From positions 1,302,001-1,366,000 of the forward strand of contig CBDCCV010000002.1 of NCBI GenBank assembly GCA_965215025.1: a stretch of DNA of 64,000 bases, written 5' to 3'. A program made the translations under genes and the position numbers. Of the stretch, positions 9,108-18,695 are shown one piece after another. Under the pieces are notes generated by a model. The model searched no databases and was not told where the DNA came from. It saw only the letters and a program-made list of their open reading frames with translations. Position 1 is the stretch's first letter, and the number at the start of each line of letters is the position of its first letter. This stretch comes from CBDCCV01 sp965215025. GTDB lineage: Bacteria; Bacteroidota; Rhodothermia; Rhodothermales; Salinibacteraceae.

Positions 9108-11756
9108 TCAGCGCGCCTCGAAGACGTACCGGCCGCCCCCCTCAACCTCGAAAGTCCGAGCGTCGGCTTCGCGCGCAGTTCCAGCCTGCTCGCGGATCGC
9201 GACCTGCTTGCCTTCGAAGGCCGGCGGCAGAACCACGGTCGCAATCACGCCTTCAGGAATCACCACCTCCACTTGCCAGCGCTGCGGCTTGTAAGAAACC
9301 CACACGCGCCCCTTCGGCGTGGCGGTGTAGCCCTGCACGAACGGCAGCCCGCCCGTCTGCGGAGAGATGCGAAGCGTACCGCCCCCTGGTTCTGCGATCT
9401 GCACGCCGAGGAGCGTGTCGTGCAGCCACGCCAGTGGGACGGCTGCCCATCCGTGCGAGCCGGTAGGATCAACAGGCTGCGCCGTGTTCGTGTCGCCCGG
9501 CGCCAGGTCGCGGTCTTGCCGGCTGATCCAGTACTCGGGAAGCGGCCCGCCGTACGGCCCTTGAAGCTCCAGCGGCACCGGGTTGGCAGGGTGACCCGGC
9601 AGGTACTGGCTGTACCGCTCGATCATGTGCTGTACGGCCCGCTCGGTCAGTCCCCCGTGGGACAGGGCACGGAGTACCCGGTAGCTGAACGTCGGGTTGT
9701 TCCAGCGTGTGACGCCTTCCGGCGGCGCGCCGAAGGGTTTGGGAAAGGCGTAGCGGAGCACCTCGCGTGCCTGCTCATCCGTGAGTAGGCCGGTGTACAC
9801 GGCCATCGTCTGCCCAGCCTGGCTGAAGCCGCGAGCGATGGTGGAGTCCTGCGGGTCGTACCGATCCGCCACGTGCGCTGGCAGTTGGTCGGTAGCCGCT
9901 ACGACGTGGTGCTGGCGGAACGCCTCGGCCATGCGCTGCGCCGTTGCGTGCCAATCGAGCGCCTGCTCTTCCTCTTCGATGGCCTCGGCCATCTCGGCCG
10001 ACCAGTGCAGCCGCTCGATGAGGCCCGCTGTCACAATCCCGCTGGACTGCCCCTCTTCCGGAGGCTGCCCCACGCGGATGTCGCCCCGCACCTCGCTGGT
10101 GCGCCAGACGCCGTTTTCGTCGAGGTGCGAGAGCGCATCGTCCCAGAAGCGTGTGAGGTTGTCCCAGTACGTGCGGATTACGCCCGTATCGCCCGACCAC
10201 CGGTACTGGTCGTACAGCATGGCTACCCACTGCATGTTCCAGTCGTACGTGGAGACGAAGGCCGGGTAGTTGGTGGGTGGGAAGTCGTGGAAGCGGCCGT
10301 CGTCCGGGCGCTGGCTCTCAGCCACGGAGCGCAGGAAAAACTCGCGCAGCCGCGTATCGCCAAACCAGCGCGCGCCGATCACCGCGCGCAGGCGTGAATC
10401 GTCGAGCCACTGCTCGTCTTCGCGCCCCGGCGTATCAATGTAGGCGTCGGTCATGTTCAGCTCGGCGTGGATCAGCGCCAGCTTGATGATTTGATCAATG
10501 TGCTCGTCGCCTGTCGCAAAGGTGCCGACCCAGTCTACCGGGTACTGACTCTTGACGATGCCGAGGTCTTCGATGACGACGCGCCCGGCTTCGGGAAAGC
10601 GGATGAGCACCGTCATCCAGCGGGCAGTGCGCTCGTCGGGAATCTCAACGGACTGCGATCCCGCTCTGGTAATGTACCGATCTGCGTAGCGGTCCCCCAC
10701 GACGCCCGTAGGGTCAACCCACCCGGTTTCCGGGTTGACCTGCATACGGCCCGAGTACGCAGAGCGCGGGATCTCCGCGTAGCCGAAATCGAAGGCCGTG
10801 CCGGCCGGTGCCTCGGCCAGCTTGAGGTACGGATAGCCGTGCAGAGGGCGAAAAAAGTCGAAGGTGACGTAGCGCGTCTCACCTGCTGCCCCCTCGATCA
10901 CGGCCGGCTGCCCCGCCACGAACGCGATGGCCTTATCGGTCGTCAGGCTGTCGGGCCGGTACTGCGCGTCGCGGATATTTTTTGCTATGGCGGCGGGGTC
11001 GTCCGAGAAGTCGCGGTCGGCGGTTCCGGCGGCCAGTACGGCCATGGGCCGGACCGGATGCTCGCGCTGCCCCGGCGTCTCCACGGGCGGCGGCGTGGCG
11101 GGCCACGGGCCGTCGTCTATTTCGGTGGCGTGCCTCCAGCCGCTCACGTCGAAGGACGAGTCGTGGAGGTCGCCCTGGAGGTCTTCGCGCGCGTCCACAA
11201 TCTGCGGATAGCGCACGCGCCCCGTGCCCGGCACGCCGATGATCTGCTTCTCGTGCTGCACGAACTGCGGCGCGCGCGTCATGCGCCACGTGGAATCGGT
11301 GGCGATCCAGGAGCCGCTGAGGTAGAGACCCAGGCGCTCGTTGCCCGTGCGCTGGAAGGTGACGATGTCGCCCCAGTTGTGATGCAGCGCGACAACCACG
11401 TTCTGGCCCTCCCGCAGGTACGGCGCGGCGTTCACCACCTCGGCCGTGGCATGCTCTTCCGCGTAGCGCGCCACTTTGCGCCGGACGAGGTGGCCGTTGA
11501 TCCAGAGCCGCGCATTGCTGTCGGCGGCGAAGCGGACGGCGGCGGTGTCCGGCACTTCGTCCAGCGTTACGACCTTGCGGAAGTACGTGAAGCGGTTGCG
11601 TGGCCCGCTGCCCGTCGGCCCCTCCGATGCGGGCAGTCCGATCCAAGGCGCGTCGGTCGCCGCGTCGGATTGCGCCGCTGCGTCGGTGGCGAGGGCACCC
11701 CACCCGCTCAGGATGCCGATGACCAGAAAACCAACGAGTAAACGTGACCGGTGCAT
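9108..11756 (-). CDS. GH78-type alpha-L-rhamnosidase, secreted
   Basis: The protein has 882 residues with a signal peptide (LLVGFLVIGILSGWG, cleavage near AAAQ). An N-terminal beta-sandwich (ARLWINGHLVRRKVARYAEE) precedes an (alpha/alpha)6 barrel with the sequence TPGREDEQWLDDSRLRAV, a GH78-like catalytic block, and STYDWNMQWVAMLYDQYRWSG. The C-terminal beta domain has GSHGWAAVPLAWLHDTLLG. It is clearly related to GH78 but divergent from the other two GH78 proteins of the locus, so a different linkage preference is likely. It lies 49 bp downstream of another GH78 in the same operon. Confidence 0.75.
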   Translation of the reverse strand: MHRSRLLVGFLVIGILSGWGALATDAAAQSDAATDAPWIGLPASEGPTGSGPRNRFTYFRKVVTLDEVPDTAAVRFAADSNARLWINGHLVRRKVARYAEEHATAEVVNAAPYLREGQNVVVALHHNWGDIVTFQRTGNERLGLYLSGSWIATDSTWRMTRAPQFVQHEKQIIGVPGTGRVRYPQIVDAREDLQGDLHDSSFDVSGWRHATEIDDGPWPATPPPVETPGQREHPVRPMAVLAAGTADRDFSDDPAAIAKNIRDAQYRPDSLTTDKAIAFVAGQPAVIEGAAGETRYVTFDFFRPLHGYPYLKLAEAPAGTAFDFGYAEIPRSAYSGRMQVNPETGWVDPTGVVGDRYADRYITRAGSQSVEIPDERTARWMTVLIRFPEAGRVVIEDLGIVKSQYPVDWVGTFATGDEHIDQIIKLALIHAELNMTDAYIDTPGREDEQWLDDSRLRAVIGARWFGDTRLREFFLRSVAESQRPDDGRFHDFPPTNYPAFVSTYDWNMQWVAMLYDQYRWSGDTGVIRTYWDNLTRFWDDALSHLDENGVWRTSEVRGDIRVGQPPEEGQSSGIVTAGLIERLHWSAEMAEAIEEEEQALDWHATAQRMAEAFRQHHVVAATDQLPAHVADRYDPQDSTIARGFSQAGQTMAVYTGLLTDEQAREVLRYAFPKPFGAPPEGVTRWNNPTFSYRVLRALSHGGLTERAVQHMIERYSQYLPGHPANPVPLELQGPYGGPLPEYWISRQDRDLAPGDTNTAQPVDPTGSHGWAAVPLAWLHDTLLGVQIAEPGGGTLRISPQTGGLPFVQGYTATPKGRVWVSYKPQRWQVEVVIPEGVIATVVLPPAFEGKQVAIREQAGTAREADARTFEVEGGGRYVFEAR

Positions 11757-11805
11757 GAGGGTGGTTTCAAAGGAGAATGTTGGCGTTTGCTCGTACGTGC
11801 CGGAA

Positions 11806-14667
11806 TCAGGAGCCTGTGGGCTGCGGCGCCAAGAGGTCAGCGCGGGCGCCTTCGGAGGCGAAGACGTAGTGCCCCGATCCGACGCGGTACACCGCGCGGC
11901 CGGCGTCCATCCGCTCGAACCGGACGCCCTCGGCCTGGCTGGCGGGGGTGCGGTTTTCCGTGACGCGCTCGGCGCTCTCGGCCGGGACGTAGACGGTTGC
12001 TACGGTGTTGGCCGGGATGCGCACCTCAAGCTCCAGGCCGGCATCGGTGAAGCGCCAATGTGAGGCGATCTCACCGCGGCGCGAGCCGTAGGTGGCCCTC
12101 GCATACGTCATGTCGCCTCCGATCTCCGGCTTGACGATGATCTCTTTGTAGCCGGGGCCTTCCGTGTTGATGCCGGCCATGGACGCGAACATCCACTCGG
12201 CGACGGCCCCAAAGGCGTAGTGGTTGAAGGAGTTCATCGCCGGGCTTTTGAAGCCGCTCTCCTTCGTGTAGCTGTCCCACCGCTCCCACATCGTGGTGGC
12301 CCCGTTGACGACCTCGTAGCCCCATGACGGATACTCGGTGCTGGTGAGGAGGTGGTACGCCAGGTCGTTGTAGCCGTGGGCCGTCAGGGCGGGGAGCACT
12401 TGGCTGGTGCCGAGGAAACCCACCGACAGACGCCCCCCACTCTCCTCGATGAGGGTAGCCAGCCGTCCGGCCGCCTTTTTTTCCAATGAATCAGGCAGCA
12501 TGTCCATCACGACGGCCATCGCGTAGGCCGTTTGCGTGTTGCTCTCGATCCGGCCGTTCGCCTCAACGAATCGCTCCACGAAAGCCTCCTGGATGTTGCC
12601 GTGCAGCGTCTGGAAGGCCTCCGCGTCTTCGGCCTCTCCGAGCGCCTCAGCGATCTCGGCCATAAGCCGGGCATCGTAGCCGTAGTAGAGGGTGGCAATG
12701 AGGCTGTCGGAAGGCTGGGCGTCGAGGGCGAGCCAGTCGCCGTAGTTGCTGCCGTAGCCGCCCATCAAGAAGTCCGTGCCGCGGCGCTCGTAGAAGTCCA
12801 TGAAGCGCTTCATCCCCGCGTAATGCTTTCGCAATACGAGCGTGTCGCCGTAGGCGCGGTAGACGGTGTAGGGCACGATGATGCCGGCGTCCGACCACCC
12901 CGGCGAGCCGCCCGTCCCATTGGCGTACGGGTGCGGAGCGTATTCGGGGTAGAGTCCGTCCGGCATCTCCTCCGGCTCCAGGTACGCCTTCTCGTAGCCG
13001 CGCGACTGGATACGGTGTGACCGCGGGTACTGGGCATCTTCGAGATCAACGAGCCATTTGGTGAAGAACGCGCCCACGTCGGCGTTGTAGGTCGCCGAGC
13101 GGGCGAAGATCTGCGTGTCGCCCGTCCAGCCGAGACGCTCGTCGCGCTGCGGGCAGTCGGTGGGCACCTCGACGAAGTTAGAACGCTGCGTCCAGGTGAT
13201 GTTCTCGAAGAGCTGGTTCACCATCGCATTAGAGGTTTCGAGCGTGCTCACCATAGGCGTGGCCGAGTGCAGAACCAGCCCGGTGAGGTCGTCTGGCGCC
13301 AGCGTGCCGGGGTAGCCGCTCACCTCGACGTAGCGGAAGCCGTGGTAGGTAAAGGGCGGCTCCCAGGTCTCGACGCCATCCCCGTTCAAAATATACGTGT
13401 CGGTGGCGCGTGCCCGGCGCAGGTTTTCCGTCATCAAGGAACCGTCCTCGTGCAACATCTCGCCGTAGCGGAGCACGACCTGCGTGCCGGCCGGCCCTTC
13501 CATGCGCAGCCGGACGATGCCGGCGAAGTTTTGTCCCAAGTCAATGATGTGTTTTCCCTCGCCGCGCTGCGTGATTTCCACCGGCTTCAGTTCCTGCGTC
13601 TTCCGCACAGGCATGCCCGGATAGGCCTGGAGCACGCCGTGCTCCGGCTGCATCACGGCCGCCTGTTGCCAGGCTGCGTCCTCGAAGCCCGGACGATCCC
13701 AGCCCGGCATCTCATCGCGTGCGTCGTATGTCGTGCCCATGAGAAGGTCAGCCTCCTTGATGGGGCCGAACGTGGCCGCCCAGCTTCCGTCTGTGGCGAT
13801 GGTTTCGCGCTCGCCGTCTGCGTAGGTAATCTCCAGCTGTGCGTGCAACGCGGGCGTCGAGCCGTACATCTCGCGCGGCTCCGGCAGGCCCACCAGGAGG
13901 CCGTACCCGACGTATCCGGCGTACCATCCGTCCGCCAAGAGGGCGCCGAGGGCGTTTTCACCGCCCTGGACGTGGTCCGTCACGTCATATGTCTGGTAGT
14001 GGACGCGCTTGAGGTAGTCCGTCCAGCCCGGCGTGAAATAGTCCTCGCCGATGCGCTCACCGTTGAGGCGCATCTCGTAGAGGCCGAGGGCGGTGACGTA
14101 GAGCGTAGCGCGCTCCACCTCGCCCGCCACGTCGAAGCCTCTCCGCAGGTACGGACTCGGCGGGAGCTTGAGCGAGTCGTCCTGGGCAATGGGCGCCTCC
14201 TCATCCGTGGGCAGGCCGATCCACTGCGCCTGCCAATCAGACGGCGCCAGTAGGCCTATTGACCAAATAGACGGCGCGCTCCAGTCTGAAGGCTGTCCCT
14301 TCTCGTCCCAGACGCGCACTTTCCAGTGGCACCGCTGGCGCGAGGACAGCTCCCGGCCGGCGTAGGCGACGTTCATCGTCTGGTCGGAGCGCACCTTGCC
14401 GGAGTCCCACAGGTCGCCTTCGCCCCGCCGGAGTTTCTCCCGAGTGCTGGCAACGAGGATGCGATAGGCTTGCTGCTTTTTCGCGCGCGCCTCCGAAGCC
14501 ACCTGCCAGCTCAAGCGGGGGTGCAGCATGTCAAGGCCCAGCGGTTCCGTGCGGTACTCCGTCTGTAGCTTCTTCACGGTGAGATCCTGTGCCGGCGACG
14601 GCAGCGCCAGCAGGAGGCTCAGCAGCCAGAGGCTCACGAACAGCACGGCGTGCTCTCTGTATCTCAT
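11806..14667 (-). CDS. GH78 alpha-L-rhamnosidase, secreted
   Basis: A 953-residue protein with a signal peptide (FVSLWLLSLLLALPSPAQ). It shows the full GH78 layout: N-terminal fibronectin-like domain (LHPRLSWQVASEARAK, LWDSGKVRSDQT), concanavalin-like beta domains (YEMRLNGERIGEDYFTPGWT), catalytic (alpha/alpha)6 barrel with PTDCPQRDERLGWTGDTQIF, in which the acidic residues around DERLGWTGD carry general-acid catalysis in the family, then MNSFNHYAFGAVAEWMF and a C-terminal beta-sandwich. GH78 enzymes release L-rhamnose by an inverting mechanism. The gene sits between a sulfatase and a divergent GH78 in a run of closely spaced minus-strand genes. Confidence 0.9.
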   Translation of the reverse strand: MRYREHAVLFVSLWLLSLLLALPSPAQDLTVKKLQTEYRTEPLGLDMLHPRLSWQVASEARAKKQQAYRILVASTREKLRRGEGDLWDSGKVRSDQTMNVAYAGRELSSRQRCHWKVRVWDEKGQPSDWSAPSIWSIGLLAPSDWQAQWIGLPTDEEAPIAQDDSLKLPPSPYLRRGFDVAGEVERATLYVTALGLYEMRLNGERIGEDYFTPGWTDYLKRVHYQTYDVTDHVQGGENALGALLADGWYAGYVGYGLLVGLPEPREMYGSTPALHAQLEITYADGERETIATDGSWAATFGPIKEADLLMGTTYDARDEMPGWDRPGFEDAAWQQAAVMQPEHGVLQAYPGMPVRKTQELKPVEITQRGEGKHIIDLGQNFAGIVRLRMEGPAGTQVVLRYGEMLHEDGSLMTENLRRARATDTYILNGDGVETWEPPFTYHGFRYVEVSGYPGTLAPDDLTGLVLHSATPMVSTLETSNAMVNQLFENITWTQRSNFVEVPTDCPQRDERLGWTGDTQIFARSATYNADVGAFFTKWLVDLEDAQYPRSHRIQSRGYEKAYLEPEEMPDGLYPEYAPHPYANGTGGSPGWSDAGIIVPYTVYRAYGDTLVLRKHYAGMKRFMDFYERRGTDFLMGGYGSNYGDWLALDAQPSDSLIATLYYGYDARLMAEIAEALGEAEDAEAFQTLHGNIQEAFVERFVEANGRIESNTQTAYAMAVVMDMLPDSLEKKAAGRLATLIEESGGRLSVGFLGTSQVLPALTAHGYNDLAYHLLTSTEYPSWGYEVVNGATTMWERWDSYTKESGFKSPAMNSFNHYAFGAVAEWMFASMAGINTEGPGYKEIIVKPEIGGDMTYARATYGSRRGEIASHWRFTDAGLELEVRIPANTVATVYVPAESAERVTENRTPASQAEGVRFERMDAGRAVYRVGSGHYVFASEGARADLLAPQPTGS

Positions 14668-14715
14668 AGAACCCTCGAACGTTTGCGCAATAGTGGCTCG
14701 GATGGCAGGTGCGGT

Positions 14716-16275
14716 CTACTCAGGCTCGGCATCGAAGTCGTACGCAGGATTACACGTGGGCACGAGCGCCTGCGTCTCTTGCAACCAGCCGCCCACCCGA
14801 TCACGCAACTCCGCTGTCTTCTGCGGCTCTTGATTCGAGACGTCTCGGAGTTCACCCACGTCGGTGCGCAGGTCGTAGAGTTCGTAGCGGTCCTCCTGGT
14901 CAGGCCCCTGGCAGTAGCGGCGGATGAGCTTCCAATCGCCCTGCCGCACCGAGGTGGCCGGCCAGTTCCCGGTAGCGGGCACGAGGTGCGGAAAATGCAC
15001 GTACATCGCCTCCTGATCGAACGGCTCGTTCTTCAGCGCCGGCACGAGGCTGACGCCGTCGAGCACCTGGCCGGAGGGCGCCGGCAGGTCAAGGATGTCG
15101 AGCAGCGTAGGGAAGTAATCAACGCTGGAGACGACCTCCTGGCTAACCGAGCCGGGGTACGTCACGCCCGGCCAGCGCACGATGAGCGGCACGCGAACGC
15201 CACCCTCGTAGATGTTGCCTTTACCGCTGCGCAGCGGCGCGTTGTTCGTTGGCGTCGTGCCTCCGTCCACCTCGTTGTACATGTTGCCGCCGTTATCTGA
15301 GGTGAAGATGACGATGGTGTTCTCCGCCAGTCCAAGTTCAGAGAGCGTGTCCATGACGCGACCGATGTTGCGGTCCATCACCTCGATCATGGCGCCCATC
15401 GTCTGAGAATCCTGCAAGCGCTGTGGGTCTTCCAGGCTTGCGTACTTCGCTTTCAAGTCTTCCCTTGCTTGAAAGGGCGCGTGCACGTCGTAGAACCACA
15501 GGTTGAGCAGAAACGGCTCATCGCGGTGGTCTTTCACAAAGCGGATCGCTTCGTCGGTGATGGCGTCACTGATGTGCGTGCCTTCCGGCACGTCGGGAAG
15601 CGTTTCGACAGGCCAGGGCGCAAAGTAGCCGCCCGGCGGTCCAGGATGCCCGCGCCCGCCGACGACCACGTCGAAGCCCTGCTTTTCGGGGATGTAGGGG
15701 GCGCTGCCCAAGTGCCACTTGCCCACGAAGGCCGTCGCGTAGCTGGCTTCCTTAAGCACCTCGGCGTAGGTGACGTACTCGTTGGGCAGGCGAGTGCGGC
15801 TCTGCGGAATGGTCACCTTCTTGTCGGGGGCCGCCGTGTCGGGGACCACCGGGTCGAGGATGGCCTCGGGCAGATGTCCGTGTGGGGCAGTAAATCGCAG
15901 GCGGCCGGGGTTCTGGCCTGTGAGAATGCTGGCGCGGGTGGGCGAGCAGAGCGGGCTGGCGGCGTAGGCGTTCGTGAAAAGACGGCCCTGCGCGGCGAGG
16001 GCGTCAATGCTGGGCGTCTCGTAGTACGTGCTGCCGTAGATGCCCGTGTCCCGCCATCCGAGGTCGTCAGCCAAGATGAACACGATGTTCGGCGGGCCGC
16101 TTCCCCTGCCGGGCTGCGCCGAGGCGGGGGCGTTGCCCCATCCGATCACAGCCAAGAAACCAAAGAACCAAGCGAGGCGAACCCTGCGCACGCGAGCGAG
16201 CGCCGGTGCGTCGTCGAAGAGCATGTGCTTCATTGTGCCGCTCACGTCGTAGAGTAGGATAACAGGCAACCTCAT
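14716..16275 (-). CDS. Sulfatase (type I, formylglycine-dependent)
   Basis: The 519-residue protein has NIVFILADDLGWRDTG (residues 63-78) and the maturation motif CSPTR with Cys110 followed by ASILTG, the standard cysteine-type sulfatase signature. Further blocks are FVGKWHLG, FFAPW-like substrate loop (GYFAPWPVET) and VIFTSDNGGNMYNE. The start at 16275 has an AAGGA box a few bases upstream. A second in-frame ATG at 16233 would move the hydrophobic signal segment (VRLAWFFGFLAVIGWG, cleavage near ASAQ) closer to the N-terminus and is also possible. It resembles arylsulfatase A-type enzymes; the position of the sulfate it removes is unknown. Spacing to neighbours is 38-48 bp, so it belongs to the operon. 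Confidence 0.88.
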   Translation of the reverse strand: MRLPVILLYDVSGTMKHMLFDDAPALARVRRVRLAWFFGFLAVIGWGNAPASAQPGRGSGPPNIVFILADDLGWRDTGIYGSTYYETPSIDALAAQGRLFTNAYAASPLCSPTRASILTGQNPGRLRFTAPHGHLPEAILDPVVPDTAAPDKKVTIPQSRTRLPNEYVTYAEVLKEASYATAFVGKWHLGSAPYIPEKQGFDVVVGGRGHPGPPGGYFAPWPVETLPDVPEGTHISDAITDEAIRFVKDHRDEPFLLNLWFYDVHAPFQAREDLKAKYASLEDPQRLQDSQTMGAMIEVMDRNIGRVMDTLSELGLAENTIVIFTSDNGGNMYNEVDGGTTPTNNAPLRSGKGNIYEGGVRVPLIVRWPGVTYPGSVSQEVVSSVDYFPTLLDILDLPAPSGQVLDGVSLVPALKNEPFDQEAMYVHFPHLVPATGNWPATSVRQGDWKLIRRYCQGPDQEDRYELYDLRTDVGELRDVSNQEPQKTAELRDRVGGWLQETQALVPTCNPAYDFDAEPE

Positions 16276-16313
16276 CTTTTCCTTCGAGCAACATCGGACG
16301 CGATCAAGAAGGA

Positions 16314-18593
16314 TTACTTCTCGAAGCGGTAGGTGCCCGGCGCCTTCAAGGCAAACGTCGGTCCCCTTCCCTCAACAGCGCCATCTGCCCCCTCAGCCGT
16401 TTCTTCCACCAGCCGCCACCCCTCTGCCAGGCGAATGCGGAAGGCCGTTGCGGGCGTCTCTTTCAGTTTGAGGACGATGGACTGCGGCGTCGCCTGCACG
16501 TCAAAGCGCACGCCGCGATAGAGCGCATTGCGGATGCCCATGTCGGAAGCCTGCGTGGGCAGTTCAGGGGCGACGCCCAGCGCGTCGGGGTGCGGGTCGA
16601 GGCCGAGGAAGCCGTACGTCACGATTGACGGCACCAGGCTGCTCTCGTAAAACTCGCAGTCCACCCCCAGCCCGCCGGGCGTGCCGCACCCCTGAAGCTT
16701 GGTGCCGCGCTTCCCGCCCTCGTAGTAAGCGCGGTAGCCGCCGGCCTCGTCCACGTCCGCCAGCCAGCCGGTGATCTCGCTCAGGCGTTGCCAAGCGTTG
16801 TCGGGACCTCGCAGGTGGAGGCGCGCCCAGAGGTCGTAGAAGGTGAAGCCCAGCACCGCCCCGCCGTCCTGCACCTGCCCGCCCCATGGAATCTCTTCCG
16901 GCTGGTTCCAAACCCATCCGTACCACTCGATATTGCGGCGCGTGGTGGCGCGCGGCCCAAAGCGCCAGTGGTAGATGTCTTCGCCCGTAGAGGTGTCCCC
17001 CGCGATGGTGCGCTCGCCGGTGATCCAGTCCATAATCGCCTCGGCGTGCTCCTCGCTGGCGATGCCGTACCAGATGGCTTCGAGGTTGAGAAAGGTGAAG
17101 CCGTAATCATGCGCGTTGCCTTCCTCGTCAATGCTGGCGACGAAGCGGCCTGTCTCCTCATTCCAGAATAGCTCGTTCGCCGTAGCCTTCACCTCTGCGG
17201 CGTGCCGGCGCAACACGTCAGGGTCGAACGCGAGCGGGCCGCCGGGTATGCCCCAGCCGGGGTGCACACGGATGGCCTCTTCGAGGTCGGCCATGACCTG
17301 CGTAGCTGCGTAGTACTGTGCCGTGGCGTACATGTCGTCCCACCCGAAGGGCAAGAGGTCCCAGTAGTTACTCCCGAGGCCCCGACCAGGATGGATCACC
17401 TTCGTGCTGTCGTCCTGCCAGGTGAAGCCGGGGCGTCCGCCGTGGCCTGGCCACGTGTTGCGGATGCGGTTGTGCTTGAGGCCTCCCATCACGGTCTGCT
17501 GGTAGCGAAGCGCCCTCCGCATACGGTTGATGTTCTCGCGCAAGAAACTCAAGTCGCGCGTCCAGCCAAAGTAGTAGTCGCTGGCGAGGATGAAGATGGG
17601 GTTGTTAATCGTGTGGCGCGTGTCGTAGACCGTAAAGAAGGAGCCGATGCTAACATCCACATCGTGCTCGCCAGGAGCCAGCGCGATGCGGATGCGCTTG
17701 ATGGTGCCCTCCCACCCTGGGTGCACATGCATCTCGATGATTGAGTGGTAGACCCCTTCCTCGGAGAGCGGCGTGTCCTGCGGGTAGAAGTAGACACGGC
17801 GCTCCTCAGAGAACGCCGCATCGCCATCTCGCATCCACTCCACGTACGGAGTCCCATACAGGCCGGCTTCGCCGGAGCGGCTCCATCGAAGTTGCAGGTA
17901 GGGGGCGTTAAAGGCATTGATGATGGTGCCTTCTGGTGTCGTCAGCGCGGGCGAAGGGCCTGTCGCGGTAAGCTGCCACGCCCCCTCCGCGAAGCCCTGA
18001 GAGCGTAGATGGTGCAATTCCCATCCCTCGGTGGCCGCCTGGCCGGCGAATGTGTCCAGGCCTTTGGCCTGCATGATGTCGCCCGTCCACCCTTTGACGG
18101 AGTCTATCTCCTGGAAGTGCCAGCCCGCCGTCACGCCGCGCACCGCCTCGCCCGTTCGCCCGGCCTGCGGCCAAACTGGAAAGGGCCAGCCCAGATCGTG
18201 CGCGTGCGAAAAGTGCTGGTGCGTGTAAACGTAGCCCTCCGGGCTGATGCCGAGGCCAAGCAGGATGGATCGGTACGCCGCCTGCAAATTCGCACTGGGT
18301 GGCGAGACGGGCGCGCCCGCCAGCCACAGGTCCGAGAGCGCCAGGTATTCCTTGTTGAAGAGCACCTTGCCTGGACCGGGGCGCTCGGCGAAGTGATACC
18401 ACAGAAAGGCGCTCAGCAGGTCGGCCTGCTCCTCATGGCCGGGTATGGAGAAGCGCGGGAAGGCCGCCGGCCGCCCCCGGTCGGGGGCTTCGAGGAGAAA
18501 GCTGTTCTGCGCCACAGCCTCGCGCGGCAAGGCTGCTATTAGCGAAGCCGCCAGCAACCCAAGAAGCGCGAAGAAGCAGGACTTGTCAGGCAT
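16314..18593 (-). CDS. Secreted six-hairpin-type protein of unknown specificity
   Basis: This 759-residue protein begins with a signal peptide (LLGLLAASLIAALPREAVAQ). The N-terminal part is beta-rich (RRVYFYPQDTPLSEEG). The middle and C-terminal parts are Trp-rich and helical: YYFGWTRDLSFLRENINRM, DLLPFGWDDMYATAQYYA, WYGWVWNQPEEIPWGG and GCGTPGGLGVDCEFYESS. This pattern fits an (alpha/alpha)6-barrel glycoside hydrolase or lyase superfamily, but I could not assign a CAZy family. The operon context, next to a sulfatase and GH78 genes, argues for a catalytic role on the same glycan. The final 70 residues form a small beta domain typical of six-hairpin enzymes (GVRFDVQATPQSIVLKLKE). Confidence 0.55.
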   Translation of the reverse strand: MPDKSCFFALLGLLAASLIAALPREAVAQNSFLLEAPDRGRPAAFPRFSIPGHEEQADLLSAFLWYHFAERPGPGKVLFNKEYLALSDLWLAGAPVSPPSANLQAAYRSILLGLGISPEGYVYTHQHFSHAHDLGWPFPVWPQAGRTGEAVRGVTAGWHFQEIDSVKGWTGDIMQAKGLDTFAGQAATEGWELHHLRSQGFAEGAWQLTATGPSPALTTPEGTIINAFNAPYLQLRWSRSGEAGLYGTPYVEWMRDGDAAFSEERRVYFYPQDTPLSEEGVYHSIIEMHVHPGWEGTIKRIRIALAPGEHDVDVSIGSFFTVYDTRHTINNPIFILASDYYFGWTRDLSFLRENINRMRRALRYQQTVMGGLKHNRIRNTWPGHGGRPGFTWQDDSTKVIHPGRGLGSNYWDLLPFGWDDMYATAQYYAATQVMADLEEAIRVHPGWGIPGGPLAFDPDVLRRHAAEVKATANELFWNEETGRFVASIDEEGNAHDYGFTFLNLEAIWYGIASEEHAEAIMDWITGERTIAGDTSTGEDIYHWRFGPRATTRRNIEWYGWVWNQPEEIPWGGQVQDGGAVLGFTFYDLWARLHLRGPDNAWQRLSEITGWLADVDEAGGYRAYYEGGKRGTKLQGCGTPGGLGVDCEFYESSLVPSIVTYGFLGLDPHPDALGVAPELPTQASDMGIRNALYRGVRFDVQATPQSIVLKLKETPATAFRIRLAEGWRLVEETAEGADGAVEGRGPTFALKAPGTYRFEK

Positions 18594-18695
18594 CTGGCAG
18601 GGCGTGCTCGAGGAGAAGACGCTAATTAGAGGCTCGCTGCATCGCGGCTGTCATGCATCGCGGCTGTCATTAGGTCGAGCGTCGTGGCACGTCGC

